Source of the DNA: Cycas panzhihuaensis
Taxonomy: Eukaryota > Cycadophyta
Length of the DNA stretch: 64,000 bases
NCBI GenBank assembly: GCA_023213395.1
Contig: CM041465.1
Coordinates: 110,739,741-110,803,740 of the forward strand
Direction of reading: 5' to 3'
Each line of letters opens with the position of its first letter. Position 1 is the stretch's first letter. Under the pieces are notes generated by a model, which saw only the letters and a program-made list of their open reading frames with translations, had not been told where the DNA came from and did not search any database. Positions 1 through 10,610 of the stretch are shown here, piece by piece. The position numbers were made by a program, and so were the translations under genes.

Positions 1-538
1 CAGAGCCAAAGGATAACCACTAGGACTGCAAAGATGAGATGATGAGCGCCAGGCCAAATCTAGTAAGTGGATCCTCAAAAACCCAACCCATCTCATAATT
101 TAAAGTTTACTAAGTTTTTTGAGATTTTTATGTAGGTTTTAGGCCCTGTATAGGCGAGAAATGCCTCCTTGGATTCTGAATTGGACCCAGAAAAAGTGGG
201 ACCAGGGCATTAGGTAGCCCTAGTCCCAGTGGGCCTCGCTATGGCCCACTAAGAATAAATTTTTTAGTTTTTGGGTAGGAAAACCCCCCCTTTTGAGGGG
301 GTGTCATTTGCACCATGGTAAAGATCGTGGTGCCGCAATCTTTGCTGTGGGGCCCCGATCGTTGCAAGACCCAAGTCAAACTCCATGGTACCATAAAGTT
401 TAGTGCAGTGCAAAGGCAGAATTGTAGAAAAACAAAGATAGGGGCCCTGAATCTCAATCAGGCGAGGCTGAGAGATAATCTAGAGGATAAAGAGAGAGTG
501 TAGGCTTGGTTCTAACTAGTTTGAATGGTATTTTGTAG
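1..538 (-). other. 3' noncoding part of E1 with U3-like palindromes
   Basis: No protein is supported here. The stretch matches 58200-58650 of element E4, for example the shared run around gggcattag followed by ccctagtcc, so it is a conserved internal segment between the extra ORF and the 3' LTR. Bases 312-402 hold a palindrome-rich array (CCATGG, GGTGCC, GGGGCCCC, CCATGGTACC) resembling the U3 of the family's LTRs. Confidence 0.6.
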
Positions 539-2464
539 GCTGTAATCGCAGTAGAGAACCATGAGAACATAGGGATGGCTATGCTGAGCTTCATTGAGAT
601 GATGACTAGGGAGGACAGGGAGGTCCTATGGAGATGTGGCCTACTGAAGGTCACAAGGATGCCCTAGTATATGTCAGACTAGTGGTTGTTCATAGATATT
701 GTGTCACACTGGGATAGGAGGAGGCATGTCTTCCACCTATCCTAGGTGGGAGATGTATGAGTGATGCCCAGAGATATTAGGAGGATATAGGGAGTGCCAG
801 TGACGAGGAGGCCAATGGTACTAGGAGCACTGCCTAACAATGAGGTAGCACACAGGGAGGCAACCACATTCTTTATGAGTTTAGACAGATGGGAGAGGTG
901 AGGCATTCCTCTCCAGACCATGGTTATGTCAAGGGTTCCTCGAGTGAGGAAGTTGATCACACTATGTATTCTATTTCAAATATCCTATAAACAGAACTAT
1001 AGAGACATACCAGGAGGATGGATGGATGTGGTACACCGATGCAAGGTAGGAGAGTGGATGGACTGGGCCACCCTGATAGTGGCGAATCTCATCACACAGC
1101 TAGATACTATTAGGGCAGCAGGCAGAGGAGGACTCTCTTACAGTACATTACTATAGTGTTGGTTCTTCAACTACTTTAGAGAAGTGGTGCTGACGGGGGG
1201 ACCACACCCTATGATAGAGTGGGATTCGATGGTACATAGATGGTAGACCAGGTTGATGGGGACTGAGGACTAGGCACACATTCATCGCTCGATGGAGGCC
1301 ACATCACTAGACCTCCTCACCATGATAGATTATATAGCAGATCTATACAGAGCAGTGAGGTGGGATAGTGATGATGAGGTAGGAGGAGCAGGAGTGCCCC
1401 CAGGAGATGATGAGGGTGGTGATGGGGCCAGCCTATCATGAGCTGCGGGAGAGGCAAGTTCATCCGAGGCTGTAGGTAGAGAGGTAGGCCCATCAGGAGC
1501 TACAGATAAAGGTAGAAGCCCAGTGACACGGGCCCAAAGGCTATGAATCATCAGGAGATCCAGAGAGGTGGTAGCTGCACCAACTGTAGGGAGGAGGGAT
1601 TCCCTAAGAGCTGAGGCTATAGTAGAGGAGGTGCCTAAGGAGGAGGTACCAACAGCTAGCAAGGTACTAGAAGGAGATATAGTCGCCCGAGTCGAGGAGC
1701 CAGTAGCCGCACTAGGTGAGACATGACCATTTCTTGTCGTCGTTTGATTGCCAGACTCATACATAGTTTGATTTTGGTTTGATATCCATATGGATATGGA
1801 CTGATATATGGCATGTTGGATTGTAGGCATGGTGGACATCTAGAGACTAGTAGAGGTAGTAGTCTGAGAGATATTCCCTTGGGCCTACACAGAGGGACAA
1901 CCTCCTATCTAGGCCAGCAATGAGCCTAGATCGGTAGGCGGTCACACGACAGCATTTGCCCCATTGATATGGGTGAGAGATATATGGATAGTAGAGTCCC
2001 AAGAGTACAAGGCACATGTAGGACGATAGCAGGCTGAGATGGATGCCATCTGATCTGAGAGGGATGCTCTATAGACATGAGTGCAGGCATTAGAGGCTCA
2101 GGGAGGAGCTAGAGGGGATATGGGGAGCTATATCCGGATAGCGGTGATGGAGGAGCAACTCTAAGGGATGGAGGAGAGGCTCCGCCTCATAGATATGGAG
2201 CAGGATTATATCTAGGCCCGATACGATCGACTGATAGAGGATATGGCATCAAGGTCAGCACAGAGCAGGACACATACTCATCTACTGGCGACGACCCTGA
2301 GGAGGCCACGGGATGAGGGAAGCGAGGTAGGGAGCTTGTAGAGACTCATGAGGAGTCTCAAAGGGATGTGATCCCTAGGAGAGGGATCACATCAGCTAGG
2401 AGATGATGCCCTAAGGGCGGGGGATGGGGGAAAGCACGGGCCTCCAAGGGGTCACCATATATAG
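539..2464 (+). pseudogene. Antisense extra ORF of E1, plant-mobile-domain-like, decayed
   Basis: A single plus-strand frame can be followed for about 1.9 kb (about 640 codons) without an evident frameshift, interrupted by roughly 26 stops. It lies opposite to gag-pol. The first third reads like a plant mobile domain: HVFHL then VGDV and RDIRRI followed by GVPV, then VRKLITLCILFQISY and NYRDIPGGW. The middle is rich in Gly, Ala, Ser, Asp and Glu. The last part looks like a coiled coil (MEEQL, GMEERLRLIDMEQDYI). The best unbroken stretch is 920-1156. The same protein is recognisable at 58650-60631, so it belongs to the family. Extra ORFs, some antisense, are known in Tat-lineage elements such as Grande. 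The plant-mobile-domain assignment is by eye. Confidence 0.65.
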
Positions 2465-3090
2465 CTACATGACTGTACCCCCCCTGCAAGGACACTGACT
2501 TCCCATAGATAATGTACCATACTATATGTATGATATGACACATGATTTTGATGTATATAGACAGGGTTATTGATATCCTATTTTGACATATGATGACGTG
2601 TATCATAATGTGTGATGGATGATATGTATATCTATTTACATGTTTATGTATGTGTGAGGGTGCACGGATGCACAAGGATATGTATGGTTGTATTTTGAGC
2701 TATTTATTATATGAGCTTTGCATTGTGATATTTGTTTAGGTTGCACATATTTCCTTTCATGCAGGGCCATATACCTAATAGGAGCACACACAACCATCAT
2801 GAGTAGAGGTGATAGACATATGTGGGGTTAGGAAATAGGGTGACACACATGTCCACATGGGAGCATAGTAGGATATGCAAAGGAAATACCAAGCAAGAGG
2901 GGAGTGACAATACTCCAAAGCATCATCCTAACTAGGGGATGCCTAGATAGGAGGACAATATCCCAAGGAAAATGGAAATAAGGATTCCTCGGGAGGAACC
3001 AGAAGGAAACAGAAGAGGCCATCCTAAGTAATCATTTCACCCATGGCTGAGAGGAATAGGAACAAACTTAAGATGGTAGTTTAGGCTCAT
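2465..3090. other. Noncoding spacer between convergent ORFs of E1
   Basis: No coding capacity is convincing. The stretch is rich in ATG, TATG and ATAT words and separates the 3' end of the antisense ORF from the 3' end of integrase, which converge here. It is matched by 60640-61420 in E4 (for example the shared catgactgtac/catgattgtac region), so it is a conserved part of the element. Confidence 0.5.
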
Positions 3091-3494
3091 TTCAGAGTGT
3101 GAATAAGATGATGGTGAAGTCATGAGTAGAATTTCTTAAGGAATTTCCTGTTAATGGCTTTCTCAAACTCAAGACCCTCCAATCTAGCAATCTTATAAGC
3201 ATCGTTACTGAGGCTCTCGATGATGGTAAAGGGGCCAACCCATTTGGGCCTGAATTTAGCTAAGTGATCATGAAGATATTCTAATTTGAGGATGTGGTCC
3301 CCAGGAAATAAAGGACGAGAACAAAGATGTTTATCATAGGTCCTTTATGAGCGAGCTTTGGATGCTAGGTTAGCCTGATAGGTAGTTAAACGTCTCTCAT
3401 CCAAAGCTTCGAGGTCCAAGAGGTGATCCTAATGGATCAACTCCTCATCGATAAAACCTCGAATGGAAACCTATAGAGAGGGAATCTCGACTAG
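3091..3494 (-). pseudogene. Integrase C-terminal end of E1
   Basis: On the minus strand this reads as the tail of a gypsy integrase: a KFRPKWVGPFTI-type segment, then ESLSNDAYKIARLEG and a lysine-rich end. The equivalent in E4 is at 61430-61800. The catalytic core that should precede it (to the right) is absent, and the frame passes directly into the post-protease linker at about 3495. A few stops are present. I take this as the 3' side of an internal deletion. Confidence 0.7.
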
Positions 3495-4660
3495 GTTGGG
3501 CACAGAGCCCACTAAGTGCTTAAGTAAAGGCTCATCATCTTCGAAGTAATCCACCCCATGGATGACCTTACTTTAAATAGATGAAGTGCTAGAGAAAGTG
3601 GGAACAATGGAACCGTGGTGGTCATCAGGTTGTCCAACCTCCTCAGAAGACTCTAAGAGAGAGTTAAGAAGGGGCTCCTCGGAAGGAGCGAAAGGAAGTT
3701 CCTCGAAACCATCACCTACGGGGGGTGACAGAGAGGAAGAATCAATGAGCTGTGGATCAATGTGTGCAATGACATAAGACACAAGAGGGTGACTAGTCTC
3801 CTTAACAAAAGGGGTTCTAGATTGAGATCTAGAATGAGAAGGGTGGCTTTTGCTAGTGTAGAGGAAAGAAACCGAGTGAGGAAAATCCTCATCCTCACCA
3901 TCAGACTCATCATCACTCAACAAGGCAAGGTACCCATAGCTCCCAACACCAATAGGAGCAAAGTGAGTAAGACTAGAGGAAGAAGATGCAGGATCTTCTT
4001 CAAGATGAGATGAATCAGGTATGTTGATAGAGCAAGCTGAGGCATGAGTAGAAGGGCCTTTATCTCCCTTCGTATGGCCATGGCTCGCTTGGTTGGTAGG
4101 ATAATTTTGTTTAATAGGCAGGCATTCGTGGGAAACAACCCCCATCCATCCATCATAGATGAACTTAAGTTTCCCCCAGTAGGTTGAATACACGGCTCCC
4201 ATCTGATCGAGCCATGGTCAACCTAAGAGAAGATTGTAGTCAACGTCAACGTCAAGGTCTATAATGTCAACGAGGAGAGTCTTGCCCTCTAGAGTAAGCA
4301 TGATTGAAATGGATCCCAATGGAGTCTTTTTGCTACTATCGTAGCCTTGGCATCACCATGGAACATGTTCCAAGGCAGAAATGCCAAGCTTTTGCATAAT
4401 ACGTAAGGGCATGGTATTCACAGAAGAACCGTTGTCAACAACAGTCCTTCGTAGGGTACAGTCAGGTGTGTTAATGGTAATGGTGAACAGGAAGTTCCAT
4501 TAGCGTTCCCTCTCATATGCAGGGGGAAGGTCTTTAGGGTCAAAGGAAATGATGGACTCATGGCTTTGGGTAATACCCAAAGTGTGAATGGGTACGTCAT
4601 TCGATCTTAAAGCTTCCAAAAGGAGAGTCCATTATTTGGGACAACTCCTCAAAACATCCA
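3495..4660 (-). pseudogene. Protease and acidic linker of E1
   Basis: On the minus strand a retropepsin-like segment starts near 4660, with the active-site stretch VDNGSSVNTMP at about 4410-4440, followed by DYNLLLG and PWLDQMGAVYS near 4200-4280. A linker follows (4202-3573 is open) that is rich in Ser, Glu and Asp, with repeated acidic runs such as SDDESDGEDED. The catalytic Asp of the protease is kept, but stops interrupt the frame. E2 has the same arrangement at 11620-12620. The linker should lead to RT but instead joins the integrase tail. Confidence 0.7.
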
Positions 4661-7223
4661 TCAAGGATATTCCCGTAGCGATAGTGTGGAGCTCATCAAC
4701 GATAGAGAAAGGCTTTCCATTCGTAGTAGGTTGGGTAAGCACCCTTCAAAAATTGTAACGACCAAGATGTACGGGAATGGTCTTGGGAAGTAATGGCACT
4801 TCCAGAAGGGAGGTTTCTGGAAGAGGATCAGAGTGTGGAGCAGAAGAAGAGGTGCTAGTTGCCTCTTTAACAGCTTGAGACCTACTAAGGGCATATAAGG
4901 GAGTGGCCTCAAGCATTTAGATTACCTTCTTTCCCTTATTCTGGGACCACAAAGGTGAAGGATTACGTCAGTTAGGGGAACGAGAGGAAGAGGACGAATC
5001 CCAGGTGCCCTTCCCTTTATCGCAGGAAGGACAGAAATTTGGGGATCTTCCCCAGTTCTGGTTGTTTTTGGGTTGAGCATTATGATCATATTCCTCATGT
5101 TTGGGGAACAGATCTGTGTGGATCGGTTGGTCTAGATTGGGCCTTGAGGCTCATTTAGGGGATAAGTCACGTTGAGGGGCATCCCTAGGATGCTGATCCC
5201 TGCAATGTGAGTCATCATTGAAACACTCCCCATGAATGGGACACCACTTCTTCTCAAGTGAGGAATTTATCTTCCTCGCTTGAGAGGACTGGGCATTACC
5301 ATTCCTAGGGAGGGCAGCTTGAGTATCTTGTTGGATTTATTTGTTAGAAGTAGGTGATGAAGGGGATTTCAGTTTAAGTTCCTTCATTATACGTTTAAAT
5401 AAACGTATAATAGAGGTGAGCAGATCTAGGGTCTTCTTAGTCGAATGACAGGAGGACCTAGTGGATTGTTGTGGTTTGGTCTCATTAGTTTGAGGTGGTA
5501 CATCACGTTGCTGTGAGGGCTTGAGAGGTTTCTTGAGTCCAACCTAGATCTTAATAACCTTGAGTGCTAAGAACTTTGCAATGGCAGAGTTACATGTAGT
5601 CACCCCCATCTTAAGGACTTCTACATGGACTTCAGGGTGAAGTGCATTAACAAAGAGATCCCTCTTTAATTCCTCAGGCAAAGTAGCCTTAGTGGAATGG
5701 AGGAGGTCATGAAATCACCACATGAAGTCACGATTAATCTCATCGTAACCTTGTTTGAGTGAAAGAAGGGATTTCATTCCACTTTCGAATGGACAAGCAA
5801 CATCAAAATAATTGATGAACTCATCCACAAGTTGATGGAACGAGAAAATGGAATGGGCAGACAGGTGATAAAACCATTTAATGGCATCACCTTATAAGGA
5901 TCATGGGAATAGTTTCATTAGAATGTGATCATAGGCCCAGTAATCAATACAGGCCATAGAGAAACTAGGGACATGCTCTGTTGGTTCTTATGATGAAGTT
6001 CCATTAAACTTAGGGAGTTCGGGAGGATGAGGTGGCAAATTGGTACTCAACGCCTCAATAGATAATGGTGTTGATCTATAATCCATGAAGGGATGTGCCC
6101 TTGCCTAGACCATAGGGTCGATAAATGATGTGGGAGGTAACAGACAAGGAATAGATGAGGGTAGTAGACCCATCCCTCCTTGAGGAAGTGCCCCTTGCTG
6201 GAAAGGGACTTGAGAATAAGCGCCTTGAAAGGAAGTTGGGATTCCTTATAAAGATGCAGCGTAAGGAGCTACACAGGATGGAGGAAAAGAAGGGCGTGGA
6301 ACCAAGTTTTATCCATATGGGTTGCCTGTGGGTGGTGCAACCCCATATGGATGTAATAGGTCCACCCCATAAGTTGGAATATGATTCCCTTTACCATGCC
6401 CCTAAGGTTGAGAAGTATAACATGGGGGTACGTAATGGGAAGGACCATTAGGTTGGTTTTGAGTATATGTAGGAGTGGATCCCACATGACTAGTGGTGGT
6501 AGCATTAGTAGGACCTCTAGGCCTATTAGGAAACGCATGTGCCACATTGGGAAGTGGCATGTTAGCTTGGCTGGGAAAAGGTATACTAACCCCTAGTTGG
6601 GGGAAAGGCATACCACCAGAGGGTCTTGAAGAACTAAGACTATGATGAGGAATGGAAGGTGCAACATGCATCCCCAAAGTAGGTGTAGGGATGGAGCGGG
6701 ATGAATGTGTAGGCACGAAAGGGTTACTTATTGTGGGAAGTATAGATGCAGATGAAGAAGGTGGGATAGGAGTAGATGAGGAAAATACTCCACCACATAA
6801 GACATCTTCAAACCATCTAGGGCGCGATTGAAGACGAGCAGCTTGAAAGCACTCGCTAAGAGCTTCAACCATGTCAGTAGGAAGGGTATCTACATGATCA
6901 TAAGAGGTAGACAGGACCTCAAATGAAGTAGACCCCTCAGGACCCTCCTTATAAGAATCACCAACTGGGTGGTGGATCTCAAGAGGAGATGGGTTTTCTA
7001 CCATATGAGTAGAAGGATGGGTGTCAAGTGGGTGATGTTGATCACTCGGATAGTAAATAGGATTGTCACCCTCTTGGGTGGATCCTAGAATAGATGCAGA
7101 GAACTCATAAGCTCCTGAAACAAAAGCATGACAGGACCAATTAGAAGGGTATCCTTCCATGGTCAAATTAGAATCTGATGATGAAAGAAGATGATAATCA
7201 AGATCTTCTAACAGTGGAGGCAA
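4661..7223 (-). pseudogene. Gag of E1
   Basis: The frame opens at the ATG at 7223 and is clear to 6402 (273 codons), a Pro/Ser-rich N-terminal part starting MPPLLEDLDYHLLSS. A capsid-like region follows at about 6030-5640: KFNGTSS, then FSMACIDYWAYDHILMKLFP, GDAIKWF and FINYFDVACPFESGMKSL, typical of retrotransposon gag. Near 5250-5205 lies a Cys/His cluster (WCPIHGECFNDDSHC) that may be a divergent knuckle. The region after it is basic and Ser-rich. Stops interrupt the second half. The same protein is found in E2 at 13010-15275. Confidence 0.75.
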
Positions 7224-7418
7224 ACCACATAGGTGACGTGAGAAGTGTCATATACAAAACTTGCCAACACATTAGAAGAAGGAAAAGAGATGCAAAGTGT
7301 GTGTTGGGGGTTGCCCAACAAAACGATGAAGTGGAGGAAACCACTAAAAGGTAATAGTACCATTAGGAAGGGATAGGAACTAGCTCCCTTACTGGTAAGT
7401 CCCCAATATGGTTGCCAA
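7224..7418 (-). other. E1 leader and primer-binding site
   Basis: Immediately inside the LTR, with one spacer base, the minus strand reads TGGCAACCATATTGGGGACT (7398-7417). E2 has TGGCAACCATACTAGGGACT in the same place. As I recall, Ogre/Tat elements use a tRNA-Arg primer with a PBS of the TGGCGACTC...TGGGGAC type, which this resembles; that match is from memory. The remaining 175 bases to the gag ATG are a short leader. Confidence 0.6.
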
Positions 7419-7596
7419 TGGATGCACATCTACGGGATAATCACTAAGCTCAGTAGGAGTGATGATGGTCGATGGTAATATCAAAGGTGAGGGTGAAAAC
7501 CTACAAGCAAAGAAAGTATCACGTAGGGCACCCCATGCACCGAAGCGCGAGTTCGGGACCTACAGATGATACCCAATTACCTTGAAATGGCCCTCA

Positions 7597-7601
<5 letters not shown>

Positions 7602-7656
<55 letters not shown>
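7602..7656. repeat. (GA)n microsatellite inside the E1 LTR
   Basis: An almost perfect run of about 27 GA dinucleotides. The matching position of E2 and of the solo LTR has only short GA-rich sequence, so the expansion is specific to this copy. Confidence 0.95.
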
Positions 7657-7659
<3 letters not shown>

Positions 7660-9544
7660 TAAAAAGAATAGCCTAGATAAACTCGAGAGGAAGATCCTCC
7701 CACCCTTGGATGGCCAGAAGAGGAAGAGAGGAGTCCTCGAAGGTTTCCCTATGATGGAGGGAAACAGACGGGGATAAGTTAGGCGATAGCCTACAATATA
7801 GCTGAGTTCCTCTTGGTTATCTGACTAAGCAAATAAGACCAAGAGGAGGAGAGAGAGAAAGGGAAGAAGACAACTAAACCAAAGTTTCCTTTACAATTCA
7901 AGAGGTAAACGAAAAAAATGAAGAGGGAATAGGTGTCACACATGCAAGTAAACAATATCAAATAGAATGAACCGAAAGGGTAGGCTAGGCTTCTTAGGAG
8001 AAGGAAATGGAAGAGTAAGTTTCCTATAGGTCCTTTTCCTAAGAAGATCGAGTATATGATATGCAAGCATACAAGCACAAATAAAAGATAATGTTTTCCC
8101 TTTTTACTTTTATGTGACCTACTTAGCTAGAATATAGATTCCAAATAAAAGTAAGAAAGGGAAATGGAGGTTAAAGAAGGGATGTGCATACCTGGAAGAT
8201 GTAACGACCGACAGGAGGCCTCACTTACACAAAACACACGTCCTTGCATCAATCCATGAATGCGTAACCAAGTCTTGATGTGAATGATGGGGGCTTCTTT
8301 ACCTTCCCCTTTGTAAAAAGAAAGCGAAATGGAAGAAAGCGAAATCAAAGAATAAAAATAGTAGATCTTACCCGGATCTGAATGTTTTATACCTTTGCGA
8401 GAGCACCACACCAACCTACACACATACAAGCTTATCCCTTCTAAGAAGGTACTGCAAAAGGTAAGCTATGTATATGCAAGTATATATGTGATATTTATGT
8501 TAGAGTGTTAGGAAAAAATAACTGCTGCAATAAGCTCTAAAATCCTCTCTCAAGCAAGCATGTATGTCAAGTAAAATGGAGTGAAGGGAAGCCTCAGGAT
8601 GGATAACCCTCTACTAGGTTCTCCACACAACTCTCTAGCACAACAAGATAAGGGTAGAGGTAACTATAGATAGCCAAGAGATACAAGGAAAGAAGTGAGA
8701 AAGTGTTGGGGAATATGCAAGACACAGAATTACTATGGGTAGTAATCTGGTACACAAACCCTTACCAATGTTATCAAGGGATACCCAACAATATAAGGGG
8801 CACTATGGGGGATCCAAATAAGAGGCATACAAGCCTAGAATCAATGCAGCATTGGGCTATATATGCTGATAATCTAGCACAGGCCTAGGGCTTACTCACT
8901 CCTAATTATCCCAAGAGGAGCATGGAGTAAGAGAAGAGAAGGTGGGAAGGGGGTGCCCTTGGAGAGAAGGACTGAAAGGTTGGATGCCCCACCTTACTCT
9001 CTTCACCCAACCTTATGCCTCTTCTCCCACTACTCCCTTGAAGAAAACTAGTGGAGGGAAAGTAGAACCCAGGAGCAACAAGCTAAACTTACTGAAAGAA
9101 CAAGCTTTGCTATAGTCAAACCTGAAGGAAATAGGCAAACAAGGTAAGAAATAGGTCCAATATGGAGATAACTTACCATAAATTTGGAGAAAAGAGGTAG
9201 GGAAGAACTATTGGGTTGATATAGGGTAAGTTTGGCCCTGTTACGAGTGGAGAAGAGGATCCTTGCAAGGGTTTGCAGGAGAAATCCCAATAGATAGCTG
9301 AAGGAGACGCTAGATGGGTGAGTTGGAGAAGAACAACACCAAAATTGCTTGATAAAACCTAGAGAGAGGCTTCCCATAGTGAGAGAAGGTAGTTGCAGGT
9401 GGGTCTTAGCCTGGAGTTACAGGAAACGTAGGCCTGCAAGTACACCTATAGCAAAAAGAGAAGAAGAGCAAGAGTTACAGCAGAAATGATTATGTAGAAG
9501 AGCAAAAAATGATCTAAGAAGAACCTTAAAATGATGAGGGTTTT

Positions 9545-9552
9545 GATACTTA
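9545..9552 (-). promoter_or_regulatory. TATA-like box of E1 LTR
   Basis: The minus strand reads GGGTATAAGTATC. E2 has GGTATAAATGCC at the matching place (about 17754-17762). It lies about 140 bases downstream, in the element's sense, of the palindromic U3 array, as expected for an LTR core promoter. Confidence 0.4.
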
Positions 9553-9689
9553 TACCCATCCCAGCCCTAAGTGAGTGAATAGAGTGCGAGTAGGGCTAAG
9601 GTGGATGTGAGGCCACATGGTGATTCTACGGGAAACGCAAAAATTACCACGACAATTTTTAAAAAATAACTGACAACACTGCGATAAAG

Positions 9690-9745
9690 TTCACGGTACC
9701 ATGGTAAACTTCATGGTACCGCTAAGTTTACAGTGGTGTGAGACC
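9690..9745. promoter_or_regulatory. U3 palindromic array, E1 LTR
   Basis: Overlapping palindromes GGTACC and CCATGG with spaced GTAAACTT/AAGTTTA words. The array recurs at 17886-17945, 25436-25500 and 55848-55920 in the other LTRs, and at 312-402 and 58430-58520 inside the elements. It is likely cis-regulatory or hairpin-forming; its function is not known. Confidence 0.45.
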
Positions 9746-10239
9746 AGAAAGCCAAAATGACAAAATTCTAGGTTCCAGGAGCTTTGGGAGGTGATGTGGT
9801 AGGCCTGGGAGGGGCTGGCCCTCCTGCCTAGGTAGGTGAGACAGTCCAGAATGCACGTGGACAAAGCCAAGTAGAACATCAACGAGTAAAGGTCCCAGAA
9901 ACAAGGTGCTAGGAGCTCAAAGTCGAGGCATGAATGGGTCATACAAACCAAAAGAAGCTCAAGGCAGTGTGGAGATAGCGCAGAGGGTCACATAGTTCCA
10001 TGGGGATGCCTACCTTGCATAAAGGTAGGTCCCGCTGGGTCGTCATAGGCTCATAATATGACAGGTAGCATGAACACATAACAAATGCAAAGTAATCAGG
10101 CAAATGGTGCAAGCAGTCATGCAACGAGGCAACACTTCTGTCAACCTTTCCAAAGAAATAACACAAGTGAAAAGGAAGAAGTATACCTAATCTTACCTGA
10201 GCCAACCTCTCTCTATCTATTCCCGATAGCTAGGAAAGA

Positions 10240-10610
10240 GTCACATATACCAAGGAGATGCACTCCTTTTTGGTAAGAGAATAATTAAGTTTGGCAACCC
10301 TGAGGGTACGGATAATGAAGTAGATGGCTATCTTGGTTCCTGAATCATCCTCCTGGGTTAATATGGTGCCTAGAGATTAATTGTTTATTGAGCTATGTAG
10401 GACGAAGAGCCTATCGAAGAGAGGAGGTGCCAACATCAGAGTGGAAGTGAGGGCTTCCTTAAGTCCTTCGAAGGCTTGTTGGGCCTTAGGAGACCAAACA
10501 AATGGGGTTCCCTTCTTTAATAGGTTGGTAAGTAGTTTACCATTTATGGTGAAGTTTGCCAAAAAGTGCCTGAGGAATCCAAGCCTACTTAAAAATGACT
10601 TAATCTATCA
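10240..10610 (-). pseudogene. RT connection and RNase H start of E2, truncated
   Basis: The minus strand at 10562-10377 is open and reads as the RT-RNase H junction: LLTNLLKKGTPFVWSPKAQQ, then FEGLKEAL and FVLHSS. The same segment in E4 is at 63170-63300. RNase H continues leftward with AIYF and LNYSLTKKE-like words before the frame is cut at E1. The Asp normally found in the VDAS-like position is replaced (FVLHSSINN), so the domain is inactive as well as truncated. Confidence 0.65.

Larger units (their letters stand above)
1..10239 (-). mobile_element. Tat-like Ty3/gypsy element E1, nested in E2, 3' LTR outside window
   Basis: Read on the minus strand the order is 5' LTR (7419-10239), PBS, gag, protease, linker, integrase C-terminus, an opposite-strand extra ORF (539-2464) and 3' noncoding DNA. 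The 3' LTR must lie left of base 1. The RT, RNase H and integrase core are missing: near 3495 the linker after protease runs straight into the integrase tail, while relatives E2 (10250-15280) and E4 (61420-64000) keep those domains. The right end abuts the RNase H region of E2, so E1 inserted into E2. Tat-lineage membership is inferred from the very long LTR, the primer site, the extra ORF and the second RNase H seen in E4. Confidence 0.75.
7419..10239 (-). repeat. 5' LTR of E1 (about 2.8 kb)
   Basis: In plus orientation it starts TGGATGCACATCTACGGG next to the PBS and ends GCTAGGAAAGA, against GCCAGGAAACA in E2. It aligns along its length with 15467-18486, 23173-25950 and 53283-56454. It holds a (GA)n run, a U3 palindrome array at 9690-9745 and a TATA-like box on the minus strand at 9545-9552. 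I found no convincing coding sequence in it. Confidence 0.8.

Noticed and set aside
1330-1839. Minus-strand 169-codon open frame as a gene
   Set aside because: It lies opposite the better supported plus-strand ORF, is a Ser/Thr/Pro-rich low-complexity product and has no counterpart in E4.
3586-4013. Plus-strand open frames opposite the E1 linker
   Set aside because: They are shadows of the minus-strand acidic linker, which has homology to E2; the plus-strand products show no conserved motif.
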